From assembly GCA_030539295.1 (NCBI GenBank), contig JAUNSJ010000010.1:1-64000 (forward strand): 64,000 nucleotides of DNA, read 5' to 3'. A model generated the notes under the pieces. It did no database searches and was not told the origin of the DNA. It saw only the letters and a list, made by a program, of their open reading frames with translations. Made by a program: the position numbers and the translations under genes. This DNA is from Planctomycetia bacterium. Its GTDB lineage: Bacteria; Planctomycetota; Planctomycetia; Pirellulales; Thermoguttaceae. Each line of letters begins with the position of its first letter. The stretch's first letter is position 1. Shown here in pieces: positions 38,110 through 46,207 of this stretch.

Positions 38110-39339
38110 TTAACTGACCTTGCGTAAGGCCAATGAGACATTGTGACCGCCAAATCCGAAAGAATTGGAAATGGCAAGCGTAATGGCAACCTCTCTGGCC
38201 AACAAGGGCGTGCAGTCCAGGTCGCATTCCGGATCCTGCTCCCGCAAATTGATCGTCGGCGGGATAATGCCGTCCCGAAGGGCCAGCAGACTCACAATCG
38301 CTTCGGCCGCACCCGCCGCTCCGAGCATGTGACCGGTCATGGATTTCGTCGAACTGACGACCACACGACCCGTCTCATTGGCCAATGCCTTGCGTATCGC
38401 TCTTGTTTCTGCTATATCCCCCGACGGCGTACCGGTTCCGTGCGCGTTTATATAGACGTGCTCATCCCGCTCCCAGTTCGCATCCCGCAATGCCTTGGCC
38501 ATAGCTCGCGCTCCTTCTTCCCCGTCCGGACGCGGTGACGCCATATGATACGCGTCGCACGAAACCCCGTAGCCGCAGACCTCGCCGTACATCTTCGCAC
38601 CCCGCTTTGCCGCATGATCATAATCTTCCAGCAGAAGTGCCGCCGCTCCCTCGCCCATAACAAAGCCGTTACGCCGCAGGTCGAACGGAAGTGACGCCCC
38701 CGCCGCATCTTCCGACGTCGATAACGCCTTCATATTGATAAAGCCCGACAACGAAAATTCGTCGATCGCCGCCTCACTGCCGCCCGCGATAACCGCATCA
38801 GCCCAACCGAGTTTGATCTTTTCGCACGCTTCCCCAATCGCACTGGCGCCCGTCGCGCACGCCGTAACCGACGGCATGGCGAACCCACGGCAGCCATAAC
38901 GCTCCGCAATGAGTCCCGAGGCCATGTTCGCGATCATCATAGGCACAAAGAACGGCGAGACTCGTTTCCCGCCACTATTCAGAAATTTCCCATGTTCCCG
39001 CGCAAACGTTTCAAAACCGCCCATCGCCGAACCAAAGTAGACGCCCAAACGGTCCTCCGACACGCTCCCAAGCACGCCGCTGTCTTCCACCGCCTGCTGC
39101 GACGCCGCCAACGCAAATTTGATATACGGGTCGTAGCGCACCGACTCCACTTTCGACATATATTGTAACGGGTCGAAATCACGCACTTCCGCCGCCAGAC
39201 GAGCTTTCAGGTTCCTTGCCTCGAATTTCGTTATCTCCGCAATTCCGCAAACGCCATGCGTCACATTCTGCCAAAATTCGGATACAATATTACCCAATGG
39301 GCTTATTATTCCAATTCCAGTTACAACAACCCGCTTCAT
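38110..39339 (-). CDS. fabF: beta-ketoacyl-ACP synthase II
   Basis: A condensing enzyme of 409 residues that extends acyl-ACP with malonyl-ACP. The Cys-His-His triad is visible in order: VTACATGASAIGEA, NAHGTGTPSGD and KSMTGHMLGAAGAAE. The C-terminus has NSFGFGGHNVSLAL. The ATG at 39339 (MKRVVVTGIGIISPLG) has AAGGA upstream. It is first in a three-gene operon without an acyl-carrier-protein, ketoreductase or enoyl-reductase gene, so it could be either the housekeeping enzyme or part of a special lipid pathway. Confidence 0.92.
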   Translation of the reverse strand: MKRVVVTGIGIISPLGNIVSEFWQNVTHGVCGIAEITKFEARNLKARLAAEVRDFDPLQYMSKVESVRYDPYIKFALAASQQAVEDSGVLGSVSEDRLGVYFGSAMGGFETFAREHGKFLNSGGKRVSPFFVPMMIANMASGLIAERYGCRGFAMPSVTACATGASAIGEACEKIKLGWADAVIAGGSEAAIDEFSLSGFINMKALSTSEDAAGASLPFDLRRNGFVMGEGAAALLLEDYDHAAKRGAKMYGEVCGYGVSCDAYHMASPRPDGEEGARAMAKALRDANWERDEHVYINAHGTGTPSGDIAETRAIRKALANETGRVVVSSTKSMTGHMLGAAGAAEAIVSLLALRDGIIPPTINLREQDPECDLDCTPLLAREVAITLAISNSFGFGGHNVSLALRKVS

Positions 39340-39416
39340 CTTTATTTTTCCTTTCAACGTTCCCGACTCTCGACGGCTTACTTATCCCTGAATCCGCCTG
39401 CGAAGATGACTATTCT

Positions 39417-39425
39417 ATTATATCA
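39417..39425 (-). promoter_or_regulatory. extended -10 promoter of the fabF operon
   Basis: TGA directly precedes a perfect TATAAT (39422-39417) on the minus strand, about 78 bases before the fabF ATG. No good -35 box is seen, as is common with extended -10 promoters. Confidence 0.45.
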
Positions 39426-39515
39426 TTGCTTCATGGCCCTATCGGAAACGCTTCCACAACTCATTATGCAGGTTTACTTCAAATTGTCAATGGGGAGACG
39501 CTCCCCCGTTCACCT

Positions 39516-39542
39516 GTTCCCGACTGCTCGCAGGTCGGGAAC
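39516..39542. repeat. hairpin element with CTGC-GCAG apex, copy 1
   Basis: GTTCCCGAC and GTCGGGAAC form a perfect 9-bp stem with the loop TGCTCGCAG. The loop is the exact reverse complement of that of the hairpin at 51449-51475, although the stems differ. Confidence 0.55.
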
Positions 39543-39765
39543 CAGCAACAACGGTCCCGGGAACTGCCGAACAGGCCGTCACATTCCGCGTCCTGCCCTC
39601 TCTCGTCTCCCGCCCTCCTCTCACCAAAAGAGGTTACAGAGGTTTCACCTATTTGGCAAAATTTGCGAATGCAGGCACAAAACAGGAGAAGACCATAATA
39701 CATCCACCCGCTGGCTGACAGCTTCCAGATAGCGCCATGATTTCTTTGTTTTCAGAATTTCAGGG

Positions 39766-41448
39766 CTACTTACTTTTCTTCTCCGGTTCAATATGGAAGA
39801 TATAGATCGAGTAGCCAATTCGATCGACTGGCTCTATATCGAGGAGATAAGAATAGTTATTTGTATAATGCAACAATTCATGAATACTGACAGCGTACCA
39901 GCCAGGGACAATAGGGGTGGTTTTATTCCGGCTGATATAATAACCACTTGGTTTACCAGCCGACTTAATGCCGAATAAAGCGGGTGAATTATCGCCATAA
40001 TAATCAACAAATAGTGGACCCTTCCGCGAATTTTCATCCTGCCATGCTCTTAGCAGGTACAGATCTTGCTGCCAATCGATCGATGAATCCAATAGAAACT
40101 GATGCCCATGCTTGGGACCGCCGGTTAATTCATTGAAGTATGAGAATGAATGTGGAAAAACTGTAATACTGCTCACAGCGGTCCATATCAACAGAAAACA
40201 GGGGCAATAGAGCCATTTCTTACAGTTCGCGGGGATGAATACAACTCCCGCAGAAATAAAGAGAAAAGGCAAGACAGGAAGTACATACCGAAAATGCCTG
40301 CTAAAGCCATATTGTGAAGACACAAAAACAAATAAAGCCAAGGCGGGTAATAACAACACGGCAGAATCCAGACAAAATCCTTTGTTTCTTACTCTGGAAA
40401 AAAAGAAAAAAAACGAAAGAAGGAGCAGCAAGAGTGTTCCTGTTGGAACTTTTACGAACATCCCAACGAAGTAGTAGTACCACCACCCCTGTTGCTTACT
40501 CCATTTGCCCAGTAAATATGAATCCATTTTTCCTGATTCAAAATCGAACTTTTGTATATCCATTCCCACGACATAGGACGCTGGCACAGGGAGAGGAAGA
40601 TGTCTGAGGTTCAGACCAAAAACATTTTTTTCCTGTACCCTCGCAAAAAAATCACTTTGGAAATGATAACTCCCAAGCGTTGAAAAGGTTCCCTCGTAAA
40701 GATAAAGAGTATTTAAGATATATAGTGAAAGAAACAAAATAACAAGAAGCGACTTTCCCGTCTCTTTATACTGTTTTAATGAATTTCCACTGCAGACCAT
40801 CCAAATCAGCCACACAGCAGGCCACAAGGCATAGAGAATAATCCAGGTCATTTTAGATAATTCACACGCCCCCAGAGCCAAACCGCAATAGATCATGTTT
40901 GAAAACGTTGGATACTTCAACCATTTCCAAAAAAGATAGCAAGCCAAAAGGCCGAGGGAAGTAGCCGCGAGGTCAGGACATATCGTTGACCCCCACGAGA
41001 TAATATTGGGGGAAAAACACCAAAGAGTCAAGGCGGCAATGCCGGAAACTTCTCCATACAGTTCCCTGGCCCAAAGAAAACAGAGCAGGCCACCCAGGAC
41101 AGTAAAAGGAATACAGGCCAACCTGGCATAAAAAAAATAGCGTCTGAAATCATTTTTGTTCAACTCTAAAAATCGATTACCAAATTCAAACTCTGGTCTT
41201 GGCAGAGCCGCAGTAGCATGCGGAAGCTTGGCATCTGTAAATAAGACTGGCAAGGCTGCGATCAGACGAACAAGGGGGGGATTAACCGCGTAAAGGTCAA
41301 ATTGTCCATTTCTCCAGATCGCCATTCCACAGGGAAGATGTGCAACTTCATCGGGATTCGGACTGTGGATCCAAGCCGAATATACGACGAGGAAAATGTG
41401 AATGATCAATAACGCTAATACTGTTCGATTAACTTTTTTAGACGTCAT
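39766..41448 (-). CDS. glycosyltransferase family 39-like membrane protein
   Basis: A 560-residue GT-C fold membrane protein. The first loop has HSPNPDEVAHLPCGMAIW with the Asp-Glu pair characteristic of GT39/ArnT-like enzymes, then VNPPLVRLIAALPVLF. About eleven hydrophobic segments follow. A C-terminal domain after residue 420 has the LDSSIDWQQDLYLLRAWQ block seen in other Planctomycete PMT-family proteins. It should transfer a sugar from a lipid-phosphate donor to a target on the outer face of the membrane. Its start overlaps the preceding gene by 11 bases, so it is translationally coupled to the radical-SAM-like genes upstream. The region is AT-richer than its surroundings. Confidence 0.82.
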   Translation of the reverse strand: MTSKKVNRTVLALLIIHIFLVVYSAWIHSPNPDEVAHLPCGMAIWRNGQFDLYAVNPPLVRLIAALPVLFTDAKLPHATAALPRPEFEFGNRFLELNKNDFRRYFFYARLACIPFTVLGGLLCFLWARELYGEVSGIAALTLWCFSPNIISWGSTICPDLAATSLGLLACYLFWKWLKYPTFSNMIYCGLALGACELSKMTWIILYALWPAVWLIWMVCSGNSLKQYKETGKSLLVILFLSLYILNTLYLYEGTFSTLGSYHFQSDFFARVQEKNVFGLNLRHLPLPVPASYVVGMDIQKFDFESGKMDSYLLGKWSKQQGWWYYYFVGMFVKVPTGTLLLLLLSFFFFFSRVRNKGFCLDSAVLLLPALALFVFVSSQYGFSRHFRYVLPVLPFLFISAGVVFIPANCKKWLYCPCFLLIWTAVSSITVFPHSFSYFNELTGGPKHGHQFLLDSSIDWQQDLYLLRAWQDENSRKGPLFVDYYGDNSPALFGIKSAGKPSGYYISRNKTTPIVPGWYAVSIHELLHYTNNYSYLLDIEPVDRIGYSIYIFHIEPEKKSK

Positions 41449-42496
41449 TGTTCCTGTTTGCGATAATTTGCTTTTGAGCTAAAAACGATTCAAGGAAGAA
41501 ACATCTTGTTTCACATTCGAGTTCGGGTTCCATTTTATGAACACATGCAGAATCAATACCGCCACATACCCCCTGGAAACGACATTGCGCATCCACGCGA
41601 GAATCGTTATATAGTCTGTTTTTTACGTGCAAAACGAAGTTATCCCATATCTCTTGCGCGGTCATGTTCATTATGGAGTCACGCTTCAACCAGGGAATTG
41701 ATTTGTTAGGATTTTGACGAAACAGACTCACCGAACTGTCGGGACAGACTCGAACTCCCATATACCTTGGAATACCGTACTGTTGTGTTATGCCTCCGGA
41801 CACAGAGAGATCAACAAGTTCAAGAAGAGGATCAAAATTAATATCAAAATGCGGAAAGCGTTTGTATACCGCAACCAGCAATTCCAGCCAGGAGCGAACG
41901 GATGGGCTGACATGGGATTCATGAGAATTTATGTTATAACTACAGGGGTAAAGAGCAAAGCCGGACGAAAGGTTAATTGACAGGAGTTCCTCTATGTTGG
42001 AAACTACTGCGTCAGGAGCCAAACCGGCTCCAATATAGGTATTAGCAATGACAGGAATCCCATATTCGGTAATCGGGCGGATCGCATGAAGAGAATCCCA
42101 ATCTATTGGGGTTGACTTCGAGAATGTGATTGGCCAACGAATCAGAAAGCGACGTTCAAATATTCGTTGTAGAGTTGTTTCCCGGAACTCGGAAACAGGC
42201 CCTTCTAGGTCAAGTCGCAGGCTTTGTTTCCTGTTGGAACACAAGATGTCTGTAAAAGAAAAAAGATCATTCCAGGAATACGCCCCGGAACTGAAACGAA
42301 TCCTCAAAAGAGTTTTGCATGATGCAAATGCGTCTAACAGTAAGGCCATCACTGCCGCCGCGGCATGTTCCCCACTCTCGGTCCAATCCAGATATAAGTT
42401 TATGCACTGCTGCGACGAGGCGGATCCTCCTGACTCAGAATGAATTGTGTTTACCTCGTTATTAGTGAGAGAAGATTTCGTTACTGCGTCTGTCAT
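41438..42496 (-). CDS. radical-SAM-like protein lacking the FeS motif, with C-terminal cysteine cluster
   Basis: A 352-residue protein that I do not recognise by name. Its middle (about 95-235) reads like the alternating strands and helices of a partial TIM barrel, as in radical SAM enzymes. There is no CxxxCxxC motif. Near the end a cysteine set (C251 in RVCPDSSVSLF, then C305, C311, C318, C328, C332) resembles a SPASM/twitch auxiliary-cluster domain, which would bind an iron-sulfur cluster. It starts one base after the stop codon of the true radical SAM gene and overlaps the GT39 gene, so the three are very probably made together. A comparable pairing of a full enzyme with a SPASM-only partner is known from the GeoRSP peptide-modification system. 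The role here is inferred, not shown. Confidence 0.6.
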   Translation of the reverse strand: MTDAVTKSSLTNNEVNTIHSESGGSASSQQCINLYLDWTESGEHAAAAVMALLLDAFASCKTLLRIRFSSGAYSWNDLFSFTDILCSNRKQSLRLDLEGPVSEFRETTLQRIFERRFLIRWPITFSKSTPIDWDSLHAIRPITEYGIPVIANTYIGAGLAPDAVVSNIEELLSINLSSGFALYPCSYNINSHESHVSPSVRSWLELLVAVYKRFPHFDINFDPLLELVDLSVSGGITQQYGIPRYMGVRVCPDSSVSLFRQNPNKSIPWLKRDSIMNMTAQEIWDNFVLHVKNRLYNDSRVDAQCRFQGVCGGIDSACVHKMEPELECETRCFFLESFLAQKQIIANRNNDV

Positions 42497-42497
42497 T

Positions 42498-43661
42498 TCA
42501 TTTTGCCTCTTCCGACGGAGGATAAAACATTTTTAAAAATTCTTCATTCTGCTCTTGATACAGTTCTCGGTGTATATCTTGACCAATGGCCGTTAGTATA
42601 CGAATAATACGACATGAATTTTCCGCGGGGGTAAAGACGTCCCCGCTTGATTCCAGATTCTCTGCCGGACAGCCACCTGAACAGAGGAATTGCGAAGAAC
42701 AGTTCTGACAGTTCCGCGTTAATTTGACAATTTGACTCCGAACATCCAACTTTCTTCTTGCTTCTTCAGAAAAGTTATCATAAATACTGCCAATTCGCCA
42801 TGAGCCATGTGATACTTTATTCCATCGATGGCATGGCCAGATATCACCATGAACATCAATCAAGGCCATTCCTCTTCCGGCGCCACACATAACCAAAGAG
42901 CGGGATCGTTTTCCTGCCAACGCTTCCATTGTTTCAGAAAGACTTTTGACCCTGATCTTTTTACCCGCTCGGATTTCCTGCTTAAAAATTTCTCCCACCT
43001 TGCGGAATCCTGCGTCCAGCGCCGCTAGCGACGTATCATTCCACTCCAAAGGGTTGCCCGGCACCATGGCTATGTCAACAAAGCCAAGACTTCGAAAATA
43101 CTTATAATTCTCTTCAATGTATTGAACATTATCTGGGACAATTGTGCATCGGGCACACACATTGGCTCGGTAGGCGAGAATTTTCGCAACCCCTCTTTCG
43201 ACCAGATCGGAAGAGGGAAGTCCACCGACCAGGGGACGGTTCTTATTCTGTATCTCTGGAATGCCGTCAATCGAACAATGAAATCCCATTCCCCACTGCC
43301 GCCAGAAGTTTATTATCTCGTCGCTAACCAGCGTATTGTTTGTCGTTGCGGAAAAATGAATCGTTTTGCCGTGGTACGCCGCTCTTCTTTTGGCAAACGG
43401 TACAAGTTTTTTTATCAAATCGAACCGCAGAAGAGGCTCACCACCAATAAGAGCGACATTCAAATTTTTACACTCCCCACTTGAGTATATCAGCCAAAGA
43501 ATGGCATCGAACGCCACTCGATCACTCATCTGTTCGTGTCTTTTCTCTTTGAAGCAATAGACACAACGCATATTACAATCCACCGTTACATCCAAATCAA
43601 CCGATGTAATCGGTGTCCCGGTTCGGGGGGGTGCACCAAGATAGACCAACTCGTTTTGCAT
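42498..43661 (-). CDS. radical SAM/SPASM domain protein
   Basis: A 387-residue radical SAM enzyme. The cluster-binding motif CNMRCVYC lies at residues 29-36 and the SAM-binding GGEPLLR at 73-79. The SPASM domain is complete: C259-x12-G-x4-C277, then C318-x2-C321-x5-C327-x3-C331 and C350, giving two auxiliary clusters. Such enzymes modify peptides or proteins (anaerobic sulfatase maturases, PqqE-type and many RiPP maturases). No sulfatase gene is nearby, and no obvious PqqD-like carrier or small precursor peptide is seen. It lies one base after the stop codon of the gene at 43663 and one base before the degenerate partner, in a five-gene group with a GT39 protein. Confidence 0.88.
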   Translation of the reverse strand: MQNELVYLGAPPRTGTPITSVDLDVTVDCNMRCVYCFKEKRHEQMSDRVAFDAILWLIYSSGECKNLNVALIGGEPLLRFDLIKKLVPFAKRRAAYHGKTIHFSATTNNTLVSDEIINFWRQWGMGFHCSIDGIPEIQNKNRPLVGGLPSSDLVERGVAKILAYRANVCARCTIVPDNVQYIEENYKYFRSLGFVDIAMVPGNPLEWNDTSLAALDAGFRKVGEIFKQEIRAGKKIRVKSLSETMEALAGKRSRSLVMCGAGRGMALIDVHGDIWPCHRWNKVSHGSWRIGSIYDNFSEEARRKLDVRSQIVKLTRNCQNCSSQFLCSGGCPAENLESSGDVFTPAENSCRIIRILTAIGQDIHRELYQEQNEEFLKMFYPPSEEAK

Positions 43662-43662
43662 T

Positions 43663-44208
43663 TTATTGTGCCGTTTTTGTACCGTTACTGGCTCCTTCGC
43701 TTAAGGTGTGCGATTGTGGCTTGTTTGGTTTATCGACGTAAAAGCTTGTGGTACCTAATACTCCCTGTTTGTTTTTATAGACCTCAAAGCTCCCCTTTCG
43801 TTTGTCTCCATTGTCGTAGCTCAGCTCAAGCATTACCAAATTATGATTATTATGAGATAAAAACATACAATTTTCGACGATACACTCCTTCAGATTGGCA
43901 AGATCCTTTTCAAGCTTTCTGTTCATTTTTTGTTTTTCCGCTTCATCGACCCAATTCGCAACTTCAAAAACGAAATAGAGAGACGCATTCGGATCGTTTT
44001 TATCAAGAACGTACTCCACATTACCTTCTGTAAGCATTTTCGCTATCATAGCCGCTTCTTTCTCCACCTCAGGTTTTGACGGTAGAGTATAGAGTTTAGG
44101 AAACAACCAGGTGTCATGAATATACCCCCAGTTTTTAACGAGGCCGATAACAAGCAAATTCGCAATAAGAATTCCTGCAAAGATCAAATACTTCTTTTTT
44201 TTGGTCAT
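43663..44208 (-). CDS. small membrane-anchored protein of the radical SAM operon
   Basis: An unrecognised 181-residue protein. It starts with KKKK and one membrane segment (YLIFAGILIANLLVIGLV), so the rest is probably outside the cytoplasm. The soluble part has DPNASLYFVFEVANW, a lysine-rich helix (VDEAEKQKMNRKLEKDLANLKE split across it) and strands NLVMLELSYDNGDKRKGSFEVYKNKQGVLG. The pattern parallels the lipoprotein encoded just upstream (44371-44859), suggesting a tandem duplication. GAGGTG precedes the ATG. Its stop is one base from the radical SAM start, so it is a candidate substrate or partner of that enzyme. Confidence 0.6.
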   Translation of the reverse strand: MTKKKKYLIFAGILIANLLVIGLVKNWGYIHDTWLFPKLYTLPSKPEVEKEAAMIAKMLTEGNVEYVLDKNDPNASLYFVFEVANWVDEAEKQKMNRKLEKDLANLKECIVENCMFLSHNNHNLVMLELSYDNGDKRKGSFEVYKNKQGVLGTTSFYVDKPNKPQSHTLSEGASNGTKTAQ

Positions 44209-44370
44209 GTTTCACCTCACTGGTAAAATTCTTTTAGTCAAATTTTTGTTCGTTTTACTACGTCGTGCCATAAAAAACAATTCGCGGTCCTGGTGTCGTC
44301 CGGCTGCCCTGTGATTCAACTGAAAGTCGCATACGGGGGAGGCCTCATGTCAACGGCAAAAGTCCACCTG

Positions 44371-44859
44371 TCACCATTTTGTGCCACATCCCGCAAAAAG
44401 GATTTCGCCAGTTTTCTTGTTTTTTAGTAGATTGTAAGAGTAATTTTTTGTTCTTCGTGTATTTGTCTTACTGTCTACACATACACATTCAAGGACAACT
44501 ACATAAGTATTGCCATATTCTTTTATCTCTTTTAATGATATTTTCTCCAGGGAATCCGCAAGCCCATTATTCACTTTTTTTACAAATTCATCTCGCTGAA
44601 GACGCTCTTGTCGTGAAGGATTTTTCGCTATGGAAGGAATATCTTTGCCAGCGACATAATAGACCGCGGCCGAGGCGTCAATGTCCATGCCCGCATTGAG
44701 TATACTTGATTTGTCGCCCTGTTCAATCAGTGCGATCTGTTGATCGACGTACGAAAGTGCCTCCTCCTTCGTAACCGGTTCAAAATCTTTATACCGGGGC
44801 GAACAGCCAAAACAGATCAGCATCCCCAGACAAAGAAGAAAATTGTAGAGATAACGCAT
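44371..44859 (-). CDS. predicted lipoprotein upstream of the radical SAM operon
   Basis: An unrecognised 162-residue protein with a signal sequence ending in a lipobox-like CFGC (MRYLYNFLLCLGMLICFGC), so the mature protein would be lipid-anchored. The start at 44859 is certain: AGGAGG lies about 8 bases upstream, and the 22-residue upstream extension is excluded. The mature part has ASAAVYYVAGKDI, a charged helix and strands NTYVVVLECVCVDSKTNTRR and NKKTGEILFAGCG, paralleling the next gene. Function unknown. A 162-base gap separates it from that gene. Confidence 0.65.
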   Translation of the reverse strand: MRYLYNFLLCLGMLICFGCSPRYKDFEPVTKEEALSYVDQQIALIEQGDKSSILNAGMDIDASAAVYYVAGKDIPSIAKNPSRQERLQRDEFVKKVNNGLADSLEKISLKEIKEYGNTYVVVLECVCVDSKTNTRRTKNYSYNLLKNKKTGEILFAGCGTKW

Positions 44860-45111
44860 GGATTCATCCTCCTGTTCTCGTTGTACCTGGTACACGGCAT
44901 GGCTGTGGAATACAAAATCAGTCACCGTACAAGTTGCAAAGGTATTTTTGGTAAACCTGAAACAAAGGCTCCAAGCGGGAATTTACTTGCAATTCTTCAT
45001 GCATGTAGGACTGCAACTCCCTTTGGAGAGAGCGTTTCCAGCCTCTTTTTTCTTCAGAGTCCTTCTTTCCAGTCACAAGATATACCCCCTATTACCTACA
45101 CTATAAATAAT

Positions 45112-45149
45112 GAGCTAATGCTATTTTTTACGTGGAAAAACATTAGCTC
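45112..45149. repeat. 9-bp inverted repeat with A/T-pairing interior
   Basis: GAGCTAATG (45112-45120) and CATTAGCTC (45141-45149) are exact complements. Inside the 20-base loop, TTTTT and AAAAA can extend the pairing. It lies upstream of both divergent transcription units. Confidence 0.5.
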
Positions 45150-45450
45150 GCTGTTTATTCTCAATGTACTCCCTCATTCAATGTGTGTCAAGGAGGGGGA
45201 TTAGAATATTGTCTGGCTCCGGGCCATTTTGGGATCTTCGCAAAAATTTTCGCCAACTGCGGATTTTGTATGTCACCCTTTCCGGGAAACTGGGCCAATA
45301 CAGATAGAGTGGGGGCAAGCGTGACGAGAATCCAACCTCAACGAGGAGAAAACAAGCGGAAAGAAGGAGGCTGTGCGATGAAAACATGATAGGGAAGAAG
45401 ACGTAATCGGCTGGCAGGCAAGTGGAACCGTCTCGACGCCGTGCGAAAAT

Positions 45451-45526
45451 TGCCTGTTTAAACGGGCATCAGGGCAAAACTCGTCTTTTACGACGAGCCC
45501 GAACGAAAAGGAACGCCAAGCGTTCC
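45451..45526 (+). repeat. array of three consecutive hairpins before the YbjN-like gene
   Basis: An 18-base near-perfect palindrome, TGCCTGTTTAAACGGGCA (45451-45468), is followed by CTCGTC/GACGAG (45480-45497) and by GGAACGC-CAA-GCGTTCC (45510-45526). The spacing of about 12 bases is regular. This could be a structured leader RNA or a small RNA; no known riboswitch class was recognised. Confidence 0.5.
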
Positions 45527-45603
45527 GCGACAAAGGCATATTGTCACTGTGACGTATGCACGTTTTTGAATGAACAACTAATGAACAAACAAGGAGATGA
45601 GTT

Positions 45604-46071
45604 ATGAGTTACTCGAACGAGATTGTGGAAGCTGTCAAAACATTCTTTAATGAAGATGACTGGCACTATGAATTCGATGAGGAAAATGGGATATTTAGCG
45701 GCGGAATTAACATTAAGAGTAAGCTGGCATCGGTTAATTTCTTTCTTCGCGTTAAGGAGGAAGACTTAATAAATTCCACCCAGATTCAGATCAAGGCCGA
45801 AGAGAGCGTCCGTAATAATGTCGGAGAATACCTCACTCGCGTCAATTACGGATTGATTTTTGGCTGTTTTGAAATGGATTATCAAGATGGCGAAATTCAA
45901 TATCGAATGTCCGCATCGTTAGCGGAATTGCAAGCGGATTGCAAGAAGACAATGTGCGTACTGCTGGGCTTGCCGTGTAAAATGTTTGAACGTTACGGTG
46001 ATGGACTCCTGGCGGTCATGTTCGGAATGGAGACTCCGGAAGAAGCGCTAGCCAACGTCAGGAAGAAGTAA
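45604..46071 (+). CDS. YbjN-like domain protein
   Basis: A 155-residue cytoplasmic protein resembling the YbjN (type III secretion chaperone-like) fold: alternating strands WHYEFDEENGIFSGGINI, LASVNFFLRV, GLIFGCFEMDYQDGEIQYRMSA in pieces, then two C-terminal helices. YbjN-family proteins are poorly understood; some influence motility and stress responses. AAGGAG lies 7 bases before the ATG, one of the best ribosome binding sites in the window. It is monocistronic, with a structured 5' region and a terminator at 46147-46185. The family assignment is moderate. Confidence 0.6.
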   Translation: MSYSNEIVEAVKTFFNEDDWHYEFDEENGIFSGGINIKSKLASVNFFLRVKEEDLINSTQIQIKAEESVRNNVGEYLTRVNYGLIFGCFEMDYQDGEIQYRMSASLAELQADCKKTMCVLLGLPCKMFERYGDGLLAVMFGMETPEEALANVRKK

Positions 46072-46146
46072 GCGTTCAGGAGTCAGGAAGGGACCAGCAA
46101 TAACACGGGCATGACGCGGCTTGTGATTCTTCCTCACGCCGGCTAA

Positions 46147-46185
46147 GGCGTCTGCGCAAGTGGACTCGAACCACACGCAGACGCC
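46147..46185. terminator. bidirectional hairpin between the YbjN-like gene and pfp
   Basis: GGCGTCTGCG and CGCAGACGCC form a perfect 10-bp stem. Inside it, GTGG and CCAC form a second stem around a 7-base loop which on the minus strand reads TTCGAGT, like a tRNA T-loop. On the plus strand the tail is GTTTCCCTT. It lies 22 bases after the pfp stop codon and 76 bases after the other gene. Confidence 0.6.
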
Positions 46186-46207
46186 GTTTCCCTTATACAA
46201 ACTTTCT

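Larger units (their letters stand above)
39340..39765. other. intergenic region with two perfect hairpins
   Basis: This 426-base stretch holds the fabF promoter and two adjacent hairpins: GGGGAG-ACG-CTCCCC (39492-39506) and a 9-bp stem at 39516-39542. Open frames on both strands look random. No gene is called. Confidence 0.55.
44860..45603. other. 744-base noncoding region rich in inverted repeats
   Basis: No convincing gene lies here. It contains a 38-base hairpin (45112-45149), a perfect AAGGAGG 7 bases before a three-codon frame (Met-Lys-Thr-stop, 45378-45389), and three hairpins in a row (45451-45526) directly upstream of the YbjN-like gene. A 68-codon frame (45183-45389) ends at the same stop but starts at GTG without a ribosome binding site. 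Confidence 0.55.

Noticed and set aside
45183..45389. 68-codon cysteine-containing frame as a possible precursor peptide for the radical SAM enzyme
   Set aside because: GTG start without ribosome binding site, opposite strand to the enzyme, and no precursor-like leader or repeated core.
15075..46146. 12-base match AGCCGGCGTGAG at 15076-15087 and, inverted, at 46134-46145
   Set aside because: A shared 12-mer is expected by chance in a window of this size, and neither site is part of a longer repeat.
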